64,000 bases of DNA, taken from contig JASWJB010000025.1 of NCBI GenBank assembly GCA_032433595.1, forward strand, positions 62,001 through 126,000. The letters run 5' to 3'. Numbering within the stretch: the first letter of the stretch is position 1; each line of letters opens with the position of its first letter. Below, in pieces: positions 10,777 through 23,300 of the stretch. Below the pieces are notes generated by a model. It was given only the letters and a program-made list of their open reading frames with translations. It was not told where the DNA came from and ran no database searches. The DNA comes from Conoideocrella luteorostrata. Its lineage: Eukaryota; Ascomycota; Sordariomycetes; Hypocreales; Clavicipitaceae. Made by a program: the position numbers and the translations under genes.

Positions 10777-13700
10777 ATGGAAGGCGCCTTCACCCATGTA
10801 GGGAACCATCTCATTTCGGACTCAGCTGCGGCCATCAAGGCTGGTGCCGACGACTTGTCTGCTCTTGAGCCCGCCGAGAGCTTGCTTTATGGCAAGTATG
10901 AAGATGGGCGAAGTGGTAGACGTCGCGCCGACGATGACGACAATCAAACCGAGGTCTACGAGGAAGATGACAATGACAGCATCAACAGTGTCCCTGCAGA
11001 TGGCATGATGGGCCTCAAATTGAAGAACCAGGAAGAACCAAAGGAGCTACCTCCTCATGCTTGCGCGTAAGCAACATTGCACCGTAGTGGTAACAGAAGG
11101 GTACCTGGAATTTCGAGCTAACGTGATTAATCAAGTTACTGCGGCATCCACTCCCCGGCCTGCGTTGTCAAGTGCTTGACATGTAACAAGTGGTTTTGTA
11201 GCGCAAGAGGCAACGGCACATCCACCCATATCGTCAATCACTTGGTTCGAGCGCGACACAAGGAGGTTCAGTTGCATCCCGAGTCGGCCCTTGGAGATAC
11301 AGTGCTGGAATGTTATAATTGCGGAACAAAAAACGCTTTTTTGCTTGGATTTATCCCGGCAAAGTCAGACACGGTAGTCGTGCTTTTATGTCGGCAGCCG
11401 TGCGCAGCCAGCTCGTCAAACAAGGACATGAATTGGGATATTTCACGCTGGGAGCCACTCATTGAAGAGCGTGCCTTTTTGACATGGCTCGTCAGCGCGC
11501 CATCCGATGTTGAGCAGCTTCGCGCTCGTCACCTCTCGCCCAATACGATTGCCAAGTTGGAAGAAATGTGGAAACTCGAACCGACAGCCACCGTCGCGGA
11601 TCTCGAGAAGGCATCTAACATTGACGACGATCCAGACCCAGTGCTGATGAAATACGATGACCCGTATCATTATCAGAATATCTTTGGACCTCTTGTAAAA
11701 ATGGAGTCGGACTACGACAAGAAACTCAAGGAAGCACAATCCGAAGATGGCTTGGTGGTTCGATGGGACTTCGGCCTCAATAACAAGCATCTCGTGAGCT
11801 TCAACCTGCACAAAATCGAATCTGGAGATGTCAAGCTCGCTGTTGGTGATGAAATGAGGCTTCGATACAACGGTGAATTGCGCGATCCGTGGGAAGGCGT
11901 TGGATATGTCATCAAGATTCCCAACAGCCAGTCTGATGAGGTGTGTCTCGAGTTGCGCAAGACTGGAAACGAGAAGCATGTCCCTACAGATTTGTCCCAC
12001 AACTTTTCGGCCGATTATGTCTGGAAGGCTACGTCGTATGACCGTATGCAGCTCGCCATGAAAACTTTCGCGGTTGATGACATGAGCGTTTCTGGGTACA
12101 TCTTCCACACTCTCCTTGGACACGAAGTTCAATTACAGCCAATGCAATCCAAACTGCCCCGAAAGTGGTCTGCTCCTGGACTTCCCGATCTTAATCAAAG
12201 CCAGATTGATGCTATTAAATCTGTGTTACAGAAGCCCCTGAGTCTCATCCAGGGACCACCTGGAACTGGAAAGACTGTGACCTCTGCGACTATCATTTAT
12301 CATCTTGCTAAAATGAGTGGTAATCAAGTTCTTGTTTGCGCTCCTTCAAACGTTGCTGTAGACCAACTTTGTGAGAGAATACATAACACTCAACTCAAGG
12401 TGGTTCGACTTACAGCCAAGTCTCGAGAAGATGTCGAATCATCTGTTAGTTTTTTGGCTCTTCACGAGCAGGTTCGGATGGCGGAGCATAACACAGAGCT
12501 GGTGAAATTGTCGCAGCTGAAGAATGATGTTGGAGAACTCTCCAGCCAAGATGAGAAGAAGTTCAAGCAACTTACTAAGGCCGCTGAGCGAGAAATTCTC
12601 AGCAACGCAGATGTTGTTTGCTGCACTTGTGTTGGCGCCGGTGATCCTCGTCTATCCAAAATGAAATTTCGAAACGTGCTTATCGATGAGTCTACCCAGT
12701 CGGCTGAGCCGGAATGCATGATTCCGCTCGTGCTTGGTTGTAAGCAGGTTGTCCTCGTTGGAGACCACAAACAGCTTGGTCCTGTCATCATGAACAAGAA
12801 AGCGGCAAAGGCCGGCTTGAACCAGTCTCTCTTTGAGCGATTGATTCAGCTCCACCTTGCTCCTATTCGTCTCACCACGCAGTACCGAATGCATCCATGC
12901 CTATCCGAGTTCCCTTCAAACATGTTCTATGACGGTAGCTTGCAAAATGGTATCACCCACGAGCACCGTTTGAGAAAGGATGTGGATTTCCCCTGGCCTA
13001 TTGCTGAGACGCCAATGATGTTCTGGTCAAATCTGGGTCACGAAGAAATCTCTACTTCAGGAACATCATACCTCAATCGAACTGAGGCTTCTAACGTTGA
13101 AAAGACTGTCACCAAATTCTTCAAAGCAGGCGTAAAGCCAAGCGAGATTGGTGTCATTACTCCATACGAAGGTCAGAGAAGCTATATCGTCACAACTATG
13201 CAAAACTCAGGCACCTACAAGAAGGAGTACTATAAAGAAGTTGAGGTGGCGTCCGTCGATGCCTTCCAAGGTCGCGAGAAAGATTTTATAGTTCTCTCGT
13301 GCGTTCGGTCCAACGAAAATCAAGGCATAGGCTTCTTGTCCGACCCACGCCGTTTGAATGTGGCTCTTACTCGAGCCAAGTACGGTCTTGTCATTCTGGG
13401 CAATCCCAAGGTTTTGTCGAAGCACGAGCTTTGGCACAATTTGCTCGCTCACTTCAAGGATCGCAAATGCTTCGTCGAAGGCCCTCTGACCAATCTTCAA
13501 GTTTGCCTGCTCCAATTCAGCCGGCCCAAGGTCAGCTTTCGCCAGAAGAATAACTATCAGTCGCAGTATGGCGAAAATGGGTACTCCAACAGTCGTTTCA
13601 ATGGCGGCGGACTTCCTGGGCGAGACTTTGACTCTGGTTCCATGGTGTCGTATATTCCTGACGATGTGTCTTCCATCCAAGGGTCTGCCTTCGGAGGCTC

Positions 13701-14106
13701 TAATTTCAATACTTCATTCCCTCAAATGTTTTCTAGCTTCACGCCTGAGCAATGGCCTGGTCTCCCGGGGGTGCCGGCTCCCGGACGTGGTAACAGAGGA
13801 GGCCGTGGCCGCGCAACGGAGAGCATTGCAGGCGAAAGTGTAGCAAATTCTGAAGTCACTGACGCTACCAGCAGTGTTCTTGGCGGCAAAGGGGTTGGGC
13901 AGGGTGGTGTCAGTCTCGGTTCCGGCCTCCATGATGCAGTGACAGGAATGCGCGCCGTTTCATACAATCAGAGCGATAGGCTCAAGCAGTATGTTGAAAG
14001 CAATGGGCGCATGGCACCAGGCAGTGGCTTTGGTCGGCGATACGATGACGACGAGAAGAGTGTTAGCACCGCTTTTCACAGTCAGATTGGCGGTGGCTAC
14101 GACTGA
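10777..14106 (+). CDS. UPF1/NAM7 RNA helicase of nonsense-mediated decay
   Basis: Two exons, 10777-11066 and 11136-14106, encode 1086 residues. Upf1 is the ATP-dependent SF1 helicase at the centre of nonsense-mediated mRNA decay. After an acidic N terminus (residues 1-90) comes the Cys/His-rich CH domain, spanning the splice site ([17 protein letters not shown], then CLTCNKWFC and [11 protein letters not shown], ending near CYNCG). Then the helicase core: Walker A GPPGTGKT at residues 470-477, [10 protein letters not shown] (Ia), IDESTQS (II, Walker B), [10 protein letters not shown] (III), TTQYRMHP (IV), DAFQGREKD and NVALTRAK (V, VI). The C terminus is Gly/Arg- and Ser-rich (RGNRGGRGR), as in filamentous fungal Upf1. 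The 69-bp intron has a GCTAAC branch site and joins GC to TTACTGC in frame. Length fits the family (yeast 971, fungi about 1080-1100). Confidence 0.95.
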
Positions 14107-15375
14107 GCGGCCTGCTACAGGAAGAGACACTGATCTGAAGAAGAAGCACCGTATGTTACTTGAAGGTGTGATGATGCATTTACAATTAGTGCTTTTGCCG
14201 CACGGTTAGCCAAGGGTTGACAGTTGAAACAACTGGCAGATGCGAGAGGTCGCATGGACTAGTGACTGCAACTTGTGATCATGATTAGACATGCGACGCA
14301 GTTCCATGTGCAGTATTCAGCAAGCTTGTTTCCGTGGCTGAAGCTGTCAACCGACACTGCAAGGGCGAGGACATCCGCACGGGATCGTGGGACGCTCGAC
14401 CAGCTGCACTAGCCTGCAGCATAGGTTTCTAAGACAAGCCGCTGTGTTTTTCAGGGCAGATCCGGTTGGGTTACTGCAGGACAAAGTGCCTTAGCGAGAC
14501 CTGTGGAGAGAGTGTTGGAACAACAGAGATTTTGACAAGACGTCACGTTTTGGCATTAAGAGTTCGCCGCGAAGCACTACCGGAAAAGATATTGTGCGCC
14601 CGAACGTCATTGACGGCAGACAGAGCAAGGAAAGTAGTCAGCCTGAAACATATATCATTACTACAAATAGCTATGATCGTTAATGGCCATTATTGGGGTG
14701 CGATGCGACTTTACATTCACGACCAACTCGGAAGACATTCATTAAGGACACTAGAAAGCCTAGAAAATTTATCAATAAAAACTACTGCAGTCACTCGTTT
14801 ACACTTGAAGATGGCACACGTCCTTTTTTGTGCATGTCCTTCTCGTAGGCCTGTCTCCCTGAAATGATATATTGCAGACAAGGTGGAATACGCCGTATTT
14901 CCCAGTGGATATCGTGAAGTTTGTGGCAGACGTTATCTTAACTTACTTATATGCGCATGTCCAATAGGTATCTGTGTGTCGCACGGATTGATATGTCAGC
15001 ATCTGCGCGTCTTCGGCTACAAAAGCAGCCTGGAAGAGCCTTTAAACATTGACGATAATGAAACAAATTGATCCTGCGATTCTGAATTCAGATGAGCTCA
15101 CGCAAAACGGAAAAGAACTTCAAACTAAAAATTGAACAATTTTTAACACAATTAGATACCCTACTGGAGAGCATTGACCAACAATTCCTAGAAATTAAAT
15201 AAAATAAAATCAGTTCTAGAGCCGTGGTCTAAGTGACAACTAGGTCAAGAACGGATAATTGCGTTGCTACTGGTGACTACTTGGCATGTACTCACATTAC
15301 CATTCAAGAATGAGATGAAAATCGGGACGTGAACTCCGTTAGATGTCTGCATAGAGTCGATCCCTGAATACACAG
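14107..15375. other. intergenic between UPF1 and PKS relic
   Basis: Nothing nameable in about 1.3 kb. Open frames at 14466-14867 and 14883-15071 have no domain and look random. The part after 15070 is AT-rich. Confidence 0.55.
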
Positions 15376-16545
15376 TTAGGTGTCAATATTGTGTTTTTCT
15401 CCTCCGTTAGCACAAAAGGAAGAACATACGCGAGGTGAATCGTCGAACGCGAAATGATTTCCGGGCGTCCACCTGATCTCCAGCTTCCCCAGTCCTATCA
15501 TTGAGAATCCACCTTTCAATACTTCCCCAATCATCTTTACTGTAGCTAAGGTCCGGCTCAGGATCCTTGGCTGAGTTCCGGACACCATCTTCCGCCCAGA
15601 TGATCAGGGTCTGCGGAGCTTTTGCTAAGGAGGACGAGATAGGCAAGGCCTTGTACGCGGCAAGATTCTCAACGCTTTTGTAGTAATTTTCATGACTGTT
15701 TGTCGCTGCCCATCGGTTTTTTTCTGTCTGAACCGGTACAGTCCTGTAGTCTCGGAGTAATTGATTAGAGATGGCGTCATGGGTGGTAGGACAGCCGGAC
15801 AAGGTGAATCCATCAGCAGAAGCGATGCCACTTCCTCACCGGCATCGACAATCTGTCTGGCAGCCTCGAACGCGAATATTCCACCCATCGAGTTTCCTCC
15901 AAAACGATACGGCCCACATGGTTGATGCTTTCGAATTGCCGTCACAAAGAACTGAACCAATCCCTCGAAACTGTAGGTATAGTGCTCCGGAGAGTTTACG
16001 AAAGGAGAAGCTAACACGTAGACGTCGAATTCGGGGTCAAGAAGCTCTAGAGATGAATAGAACTCAGGTGATCCGGAACCATCAGAGAATATAAAAAGGG
16101 TCTGGGTGCCCGAGGGGTTGGCACGCCTCTGTAAGAGGATGAGCTAGCTCACTCTGGGTGAGAGATCTTTTGGCGTAATGTGGACTACCTAAATGCTAGA
16201 TTGAATGGCCTCTGCGGGATTTTCGTAGCTGTTGATGGAGGTTGCGGTATTAGTTCCAGCTGATGGCGACGATGTGGAAGTATAGGACGCAGAAGACTGC
16301 TGCTCAGCATGAGAACTTAGCTGCTTATCCAGAAAGTCAAGAAGCTAACCAACCGTACCACATTCCGTCATCTCAGTGTGAGAAATATCAATGTCAAAGT
16401 TCTCGAGAAGTGTTCCAGCCAATGCAAGGGACATCAGCGAATCAAGGCCCAAATTCGTAAGTTGGTCATTTAGGGAGATCTCGGTCGTTGCAACACCTAG
16501 TTCAGCGGCAACGACATCAAGGACCGTAATGAAGCGCATGCCCGT
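15376..16545 (-). pseudogene. relic of a non-reducing polyketide synthase C terminus (ACP-thioesterase)
   Basis: Read on the minus strand, 16539-16345 encodes an acyl-carrier domain with the phosphopantetheine motif LGLDSLMSL. The same frame continues through a Ser/Thr-rich linker into a type I thioesterase with GGNSMGG (catalytic Ser, about 15890) and LLMDSPCP. In-frame TAG codons interrupt it at 16347-16345, 16191-16189 and 16146-16144; the reading around the third (TPKDLSPRVS*LILLQRRA) is otherwise intact. A one-base shift in a run of seven A (plus-strand T 15717-15723) moves the frame to NRWAATNSHENYYKSVENLAAYK and LIIWAEDGV, and a second shift near 15460-15500 returns to the original frame at the terminal GNHF (catalytic His). 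No ketosynthase, acyltransferase or product-template domain lies upstream; coding ends at about 16545. A functional PKS would be over 1,700 residues, so this is a truncated, decayed copy. Confidence 0.85.
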
Positions 16546-18033
16546 TCATGATCCCATCTACACAAACGCCCACTTGTCACACTCCCCCTTCTCAGATGTC
16601 TATCTATCCGGGATCAGGCGTCGGTATCAACGTCTTGCGTCAACAAGACACACTGTTCCGTCACTTGCCCACCAATTAATTGACACGCCATCTCCAGCCG
16701 GCCAGACTGAAAGGTTTTGGCAGTTTGATTCAATTGCGCAACGTCACAGCTCCAATTTGTCTCGGGAATTATCGACGCTTTTTGGACCCTCTGGGAACGT
16801 CGGCCATTGAAAGCAAGAAACAGGAGTATACGTTTGAGGCACAGTACTACAATTCAACGTAGTTGTATTCGGGAGATATGGTTTTATATGTAAATATTGC
16901 TTTGTGTGGGCTGATCATTTCGATATAAAGACTAACAGCTATGGCAGGGATTCTATGGAATCGAGACATCGCATTGAGACCTACAATTTCCTATATACCC
17001 GGATACACGTACGGAGTAGTCTTCCATCTAGTGACTTCTAGTGGCCTGTGTAGCCTAACAAAACTTGGTATATTTATGAAGCTATTTGAAAAGAGTTGGT
17101 TGCTAAGATATGTCTTTATAATGCAATTCAGGTGACAGACACAAGGATATCTAATTTTAACGTCTCAAGTGGCCATAAATCCCACTTGACATACGGAGTA
17201 CTCCGTACAGAATGACCAATTCGTCTTCCAGGGAGAAATTGCGAGAAAGGCAGCCACGCTACTACCCCTGACCCATAACAGTGCATACCCTGCCATCTCC
17301 GCAGATCATGATCTGAAGGGTGCCGCGGAGGACAAACTATTCTTATTTCCGGCGGCGGAAGGGGAATCGGTAGGGTAAGTTGTTTTGTAGCATTAAACCT
17401 TGATGGATGTTTCTAGATTCATATTCACCGCATATAAGAGATTGTCTGTACCTTTGCAAATGCCGGAGCCTCGGGCATCGCCTTTGTTTCCCGCAGGCGG
17501 CATCAGCTTGAAGAAACCAAACGCAACTCTATGCCATTTCGTGATTAGATCATTCAGCACACCAGCCGTCAATATCGGCTTGATATTCCAAACCACTTGA
17601 CCAATTCCGACGCCGCGATCCATTTATTTCGTCCCTCGGCGCGAACAACGTTGAGACCCGTGTTCTAGATCTGGCGTTTTCTAAGTGAGTCTCGGAGCCA
17701 ATTAAGCGCGTGTTTCGAGCTATTTCTCTTCTCAACATGCTCTCTCTCCTTTACTTGGGGTTCTCGCCAGCGGTATCATCGATTTCATTCATTCAATTAG
17801 ATACCCGTAGGAATAGTGATATCACCCTAATTATATAGATAGAGTACAAGGACTTATATCCGTTCTCGTGATGATAAATCTTTTATTGAGTTGCACATGT
17901 CGAAGAGTAGACGCCAGGTTAGGAGTTGCATCACAGAGACAGTCATCACGAAGATGATGCCCACTGGGTGACAATGTTGTTGGTTGAAATGATCAATTCC
18001 GAAAGTCTTGGCGACAACTTTGGTTCCGTCGAC
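16546..18033. other. intergenic between PKS relic and FAD oxidoreductase
   Basis: No gene is supported. It carries the full palindrome TACGGAGTACTCCGTA at 17192-17207. A minus-strand frame at 17393-17623 reads smoothly but shows no domain or splice context; it could be another decayed fragment. No further PKS domains are visible here. Confidence 0.5.
17192..17207. repeat. TACGGAGTACTCCGTA palindrome
   Basis: Perfect 16-base palindrome, the complete form of a short element that recurs in intergenic DNA across the window (second complete copy at 41732-41747). Confidence 0.85.
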
Positions 18034-20360
18034 TCAGTTCTTCACCACCACTCCATCAAAAAATAGCTTGTCAAATAGATCGTTGGAGAATCTACTCCTC
18101 AAATCCTCCAGAGTCCAGCCGGCTTCTTTCCCAATTTCCGCAAGTATCTGCATAAACTCTTGCCTTTCGTCCTTGTAATCGACCGACATGAGCCGCTCAA
18201 GCCAAGGTTTGCCGTCGACTTGGAAATCATACCATTCCTTTGCCCAATGTGGCCGAATTTTCAGTTTCTTGCCTGACGGGTCTTCTAGCGCCATCCACTT
18301 GTCTAAGACTGATTGTGCGAACGGCGTCCACAACTTAGCTTGGCTCTTGAGGGTGAGCACTTCGATACTACATGTTCCCAGAGCATTTCCACGCTGGGGT
18401 GCCATAACAACCTCACTACCGCCCATTATGCGCATCTCGAGAGGCATGCGCATTGGACACGTCTTGTTATTTTCGTACGTGAGAAGGATAGCATCCCACC
18501 AGGCCTGCTGAACTGAGGTAAAGTCTATCGTGTTGGCGGGGGCACCTGCTTTAGCGACAAGGGGTATCTCGACCTCGATGTCGCGAACTCGAACGTTTTG
18601 AATTGCGCGTTGAAAATGCAAAGCATCCGGTAGCTGAGTTTTGACACGCTTCTCTGGGAGTGCATACATGGCAGCACGCGAGATGAGCGTGACAGCAGCT
18701 TCCGCCATACCAGTAACAGTGATGAGCTCTGAGAGAAGTGGCGTGTTCTGCAGGATGTTCAAGGTAAAGCTTTGGACAAATGAGAGGAAGATTCCGGTCT
18801 TGTCTGGGAACGGCGTGGAGCCCTTGGGGTCCTCAGTGTTGTTCCACGTATTAACCCAGGCGTTATCAGAGTATGGAAACCAGAACCACTCGGAATAATA
18901 GTCATTGGTAGCCCGCTGTTCAAAATCGGTCTGATATCCCTGCTTTTGAGCGGGAGTCAAGCCTTTCCAATCCTTGAGCAAGGCAGGGGGGATGTTCTCC
19001 TCACGCATGCCAGGCGGCGGAGGCACTGCGTGGATGACAGGTATCTTCTTGGGATCAAGCATAGCATAAGTCATCGGAGAAAACTCAAGAGTGATGTGCG
19101 TGACGACGCCCATCAGGCCGAAGCAGCCACTCGCAGCGCGCAGATGCTCTACCTTATCGACGCTCCGTAACTCACCGTTAGCATCAACGTACTCAATCTT
19201 GCGGACGAGGTCGCTGAGTGTTTGGTTGCGACGGCCTGCCCCATGGCAAATAGGTGCGTTACTGCCGCCCAACGTGAGCTCTACCATGATGACATTCAGA
19301 GGCAGCGTAACTCTATTGTTTTCGTTGCACCAACGGCGCAGTCTCTCGTTGGTCGTTGCGCAGCCGACGCGAACAAGCGAGTTACCTGGGACGCGTGGTT
19401 CTCCGGCCACAATGTCAATCTGCTCGAGTTCAGTCGGTGCTGATTCCGGAAAGGGCAAAGCAGTGATATTTGGAAGCTTTTCGACGGTATCGAGGCCCAC
19501 CATGGAGATCAAGATCTGTCCATCCTTGCCAAAGATTGGCGACCAGGAGTGCCCTGTGGAGGACATGTTAGCCACTGCCAGATGCAGCTGGTGAGACGAA
19601 CATACGGAATCCTGAGCATCGAACGCCAAGATTAAATTTTTTCGCGTATTTAACAATGGACTGGATTCCAGCAGAAGTTGTGGGAACGCACGTAAGGTGC
19701 GGATGGTTCGTGATATTGAGACCCCAGTTTTGGAAGGTCGCATTTTTATATACCTAAATATAAGGATCAGAGGATGAATTTCTCACGAAGTGAAGCGGCG
19801 GCCATCCCTACCGTGATTCCATGCTTTTCGTCCTCTTTTCCAAGAGAGCTAGCCACGGTCTTTGTAAAGTTCTCGAACCAGCCGTCATCATCTGGGACGG
19901 TTGTAGCTGAACGCAAAGCTCTTTTGTCGGTGTCATCTTCATCTGGGATGAAGAGTTGTTTGATACCATCTGAAAAGACTTGGAAAATGCAATCTGCCTG
20001 CAGGAGTTTCCCGAGCTCCTCGCGACACCCTAGACTTGGTCTCAGGATATAGTCATCGGCGATCTTCTCTGGCTCTGTCCCTGCAACAAAGGCCTTGATC
20101 TGCCGTTGCTCATCATCGTCATACTTGCCCAGTGTTTCTGAGTAAGTGTAATCGGTTTCTGAGTCTTTAAAGACGCGGAGGAGGCGTTGGCAGAACTCGA
20201 CGCTACCAACGTTTTCGTCGGTAGATAAATATTTGATGAGAAGCTCCTTCAAGCCAGGCATATGTTTTTGGCTGAAGTCCTGGGACTCGTTGAGTTTGTC
20301 GACTATGATGCCGATGCGTTCGTCGACCAGAAGGTCCCATGACTGCGACGGTACGGCCAT
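18034..20360 (-). CDS. FAD-binding (PCMH-type) oxidoreductase with 183-residue N-terminal extension
   Basis: Proposed three exons, 20360-19812, 19753-19606 and 19553-18034, give 738 residues. A naive long frame from 19743 starts MRPSKTGVS and is wrong over its first 60 residues. In another frame the same DNA reads FQNWGLNITNHPHLTCVPTT and IQSIVKYAKKFNLGVRCSGF, a textbook PCMH FAD domain, and a 52-bp intron (GTATGT, CTAAC, CACAG) joins it to RHSWSPIFGKD. The histidine before SWSP sits where gluconolactone/arabinonolactone-oxidase relatives contact FAD. The C-terminal substrate domain follows (about residues 330-730). Upstream, a 183-residue open frame with no stop joins through a 58-bp intron (GTAGGG...TTTAG) in phase 0. 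That N-terminal part is acidic, helical-looking and not recognised. The substrate is unknown. Two separate genes is the alternative, but the 24-bp gap and the in-frame stop before the FAD exon argue against it. It lies 1.5 kb from the PKS relic on the same strand. Confidence 0.75.
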
Positions 20361-23300
20361 CGGAAAGTTTGAATGACGTTGTTGGGTGCTCGGGAGTGAC
20401 GAACAGATATCACGGGCACAGCTCAGTTAATCCGACTAAGAAGTTTAACAAGCGATAATAATCGAGAAAAATATATGCCGAACCTATTCTAATCCCAGGC
20501 CGATATTCTCGTCTCTTATAGCTGCATTTGGCCCCCAACACTGCCTGCCTCAATGTCTCGTTTGGCCGACCAACAAGGTAATATCCGAGCTTACTTTTAC
20601 GCCCTGTTGATGAGCCTTCTTCAACTGTGGCTGCCAGCCTCAAAATATGTGTGTGCAACATTTTCCGGAAAGGGAACGGACTGTAGGCCATAAGCTTGAT
20701 GGCAGAGGCTGGTTCGGCAAGCCAGTCAGCAAGATGGTCAGCTGAATCCAATACATCCACACAACTGAGCAACCATGCTAGACGGGCGGGCGGTTTGGTG
20801 AACTCAAAACTGACTTGCTTTATTTTAAGTGTCATAGGTACTATATTACATAGGTTCCGCGTTAATAGCGTGAGTAATGCATTTTATATAGCCTGCGGCG
20901 CACAGATACACCAGGCTTGTGTCGTTCTAGCGCGCGTATAAAAATGCTGCCGCTGTCATGAGTCTAATAGCCCGGTTGCGGTGCCTCCAAAGCTGAAAAG
21001 TGGCCAGCCTGGTTGTCTTTCGGCGGGATGGAGAGGATGTTAAAAGATTGGAAGAATGACAAGCATGTTGCAGGAGCTAAACTGCACGTCGCTACCCTTC
21101 AAGCAACGCAACTCGGACAACAGGCGCATCAACTGACATGAATACATGGAATGTTGGGCTGAGCGAGCTATGTCATGCTGTGCGACATTGAGGCGTAGAC
21201 CAGCCAGTAATATTGACGTTTCTATGTAGACGCCAAGCATATATGTCACATTGTGGCGCGTGCAGCGGAATGCTGTCCTTGATTTACTATCTAATTGGAT
21301 GAGGAATTTGACAGCTATCCACACCTGAAGCCCTCTCTAGATTCCGTCAATCTAGGATTGGCGTCAGAGCTTCTTGAATTCGCTGAATTCGATAGTTTCC
21401 CAGTTATTGTTCCTATCCATTCTGTTGTGGAAGGATTCGGTGGCTTGACTTAGTCTCTCCAAGACTCTTAATATTGTCTATTGCCGCGCATCATGGCTCA
21501 CGACTAATTTTCAGCTCTTCTATTGTGGTCAGGAATGAGCCTTTTACTAGTTTCTAGGCATATCAAAATATTGGCATTTCCAAGGCCTAAGGGATTTAAT
21601 TGAGTTCCGTAGGATTCGCGCAGTTCCAATTACTATGCTGTTGCGTGTGACGATATGCAAATCGAGTGTTCAACCTCACACACCTCATATTATTCTTAGT
21701 TTCCCGATTCACCTATCGTGTTGATCCTCTCTCTCAGAACACAAATAATTCATTATCTCAGAGTGCTCAGGCAAAGACAAGAGTTATATTCCCGAGCGAT
21801 TTGCCTCTGGTAGGCCGTTAAGCCGATCAAGTGTCTTTAAACTATAGAGCAACTGATTAAATACAAAATGGTGTCTCTTGGTAGCCGCGCTGGCCAGAAC
21901 CGTTCGTCGAGCTTCTTCGCTTCGCAATACAGCACAACTCCCAAGAAGACATGCGTTGAAGAATTTTTCGTCAACCAGTAGTAAGCTTCTACTTCAAATA
22001 CGCCGCCAAGTTTCTATTGGTCGCTGAGCACATGGCCTATGACCCATGACCAGTGGGTTTATACACACCATGACGCTCGCTGTCGAATGACTTTGACAAT
22101 CGGACACATCTCTTGAAGAATTCGTTAGGCAATGAAAAGTTTCCTTTAGATCAATCGTTTTCTATCACGGTCCTTCTGGGGCGGGCTCGCTTTGAGCTTC
22201 CTGTCCGGACACATTAGTGTGGGTAGGGAACTTTAGTTGTTCGTGGCATCAATGGCGGCTAAGATGCACGAGCAACTGTACGAGCAGAGCGTACATATAA
22301 ATGATGGTGTAAGCGACTACCTCTCTCTTCCGTAGCAAGGGCTCGAATATACTGGGGCTTGATTTCACATATCACCAGTCAAATAACCCGCACTGGATCA
22401 TCATGTCACTGCATCAACCTTCCCAGGAAATCTTGCTTCAAATTTCATTCCGCCACATAAAAAATAGTGCAATCAGAGGCCACTTTTCGTGTGTTTTGCA
22501 GTCCAAGGACAAACAAAGACACATGGGGTGCCGGAGGCCGTTGCGTCGCCAAAGGCAGCTCTCCTCGTTGTGGTATGTTTTTATATTTGGCTCGCACTTT
22601 AACGCCGCAATACTCATATCACATACACTGGAAGCAGCTAGTAACTGGGAGCTGGTTGAGGATGTGTTCATGCGACACGTATTTATTTTCATCATTATCA
22701 TCTATTACCATGTCGCGCTTGTGGACTTGTGGCATATTTCGTGGGCCAGAACCACGGTAGGTGTCACGGGCTATGGTTAGAACTAACTGACTAAAGCAGG
22801 CTTTTTTCCGTGACAGCCAGACTAACATAAATCTAATATATATTATATATGCTACTTTTGCACTGTATCATGCAGATATATTATTGTTGTACACAGACTA
22901 GCTCTAGAGCATCTCCGCTGCCGCCTCTTAGTGAGGAGCAGGCGCTTACTGCATACGAAGTGTGCAGATGTTCTCGTAGAGCTAATATACTGAGAGCTTA
23001 ACATCTTTGCTCGTTCGCCTCAGCCAGGAGACGTGCAGCTATTCTTTCTTTTATAAATATATCTTATGCTACGAAAATCAGACTTATAATAGCAAAAGAC
23101 AAGCGTGACTTTCTATGTCCCTCACACTTGTACTATTTCCTATACATGAACCGAACACTGCTCACTCCGTATACTATCAACATATGGCATACAGGCGCGT
23201 CCAGTCACGGAGCCCGCAACGTCCACTCACATTCTTCTATTTTGCTAGGCCAATGCGAGTTGCCAACGCTCCCTGTCGGCAGTGCGATGACCTTCAAACA

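Noticed and set aside
14466..14867. 133-codon plus-strand frame
   Set aside because: No recognisable family and irregular composition; treated as chance.
18034..19743. Single-exon 569-residue FAD protein starting MRPSKTGVS
   Set aside because: The first 60 residues are out of frame with the real PCMH domain, which is recovered by splicing at 19606/19553.
20410..20835. 141-codon minus-strand frame near the FAD gene
   Set aside because: No domain or signal; cannot be supported as a gene.
22501..22571. Exon-like stretch between TTTTGCAG and GTATGT
   Set aside because: Borders look like splice sites and the frame is open, but I could not connect it to any start or following exon.
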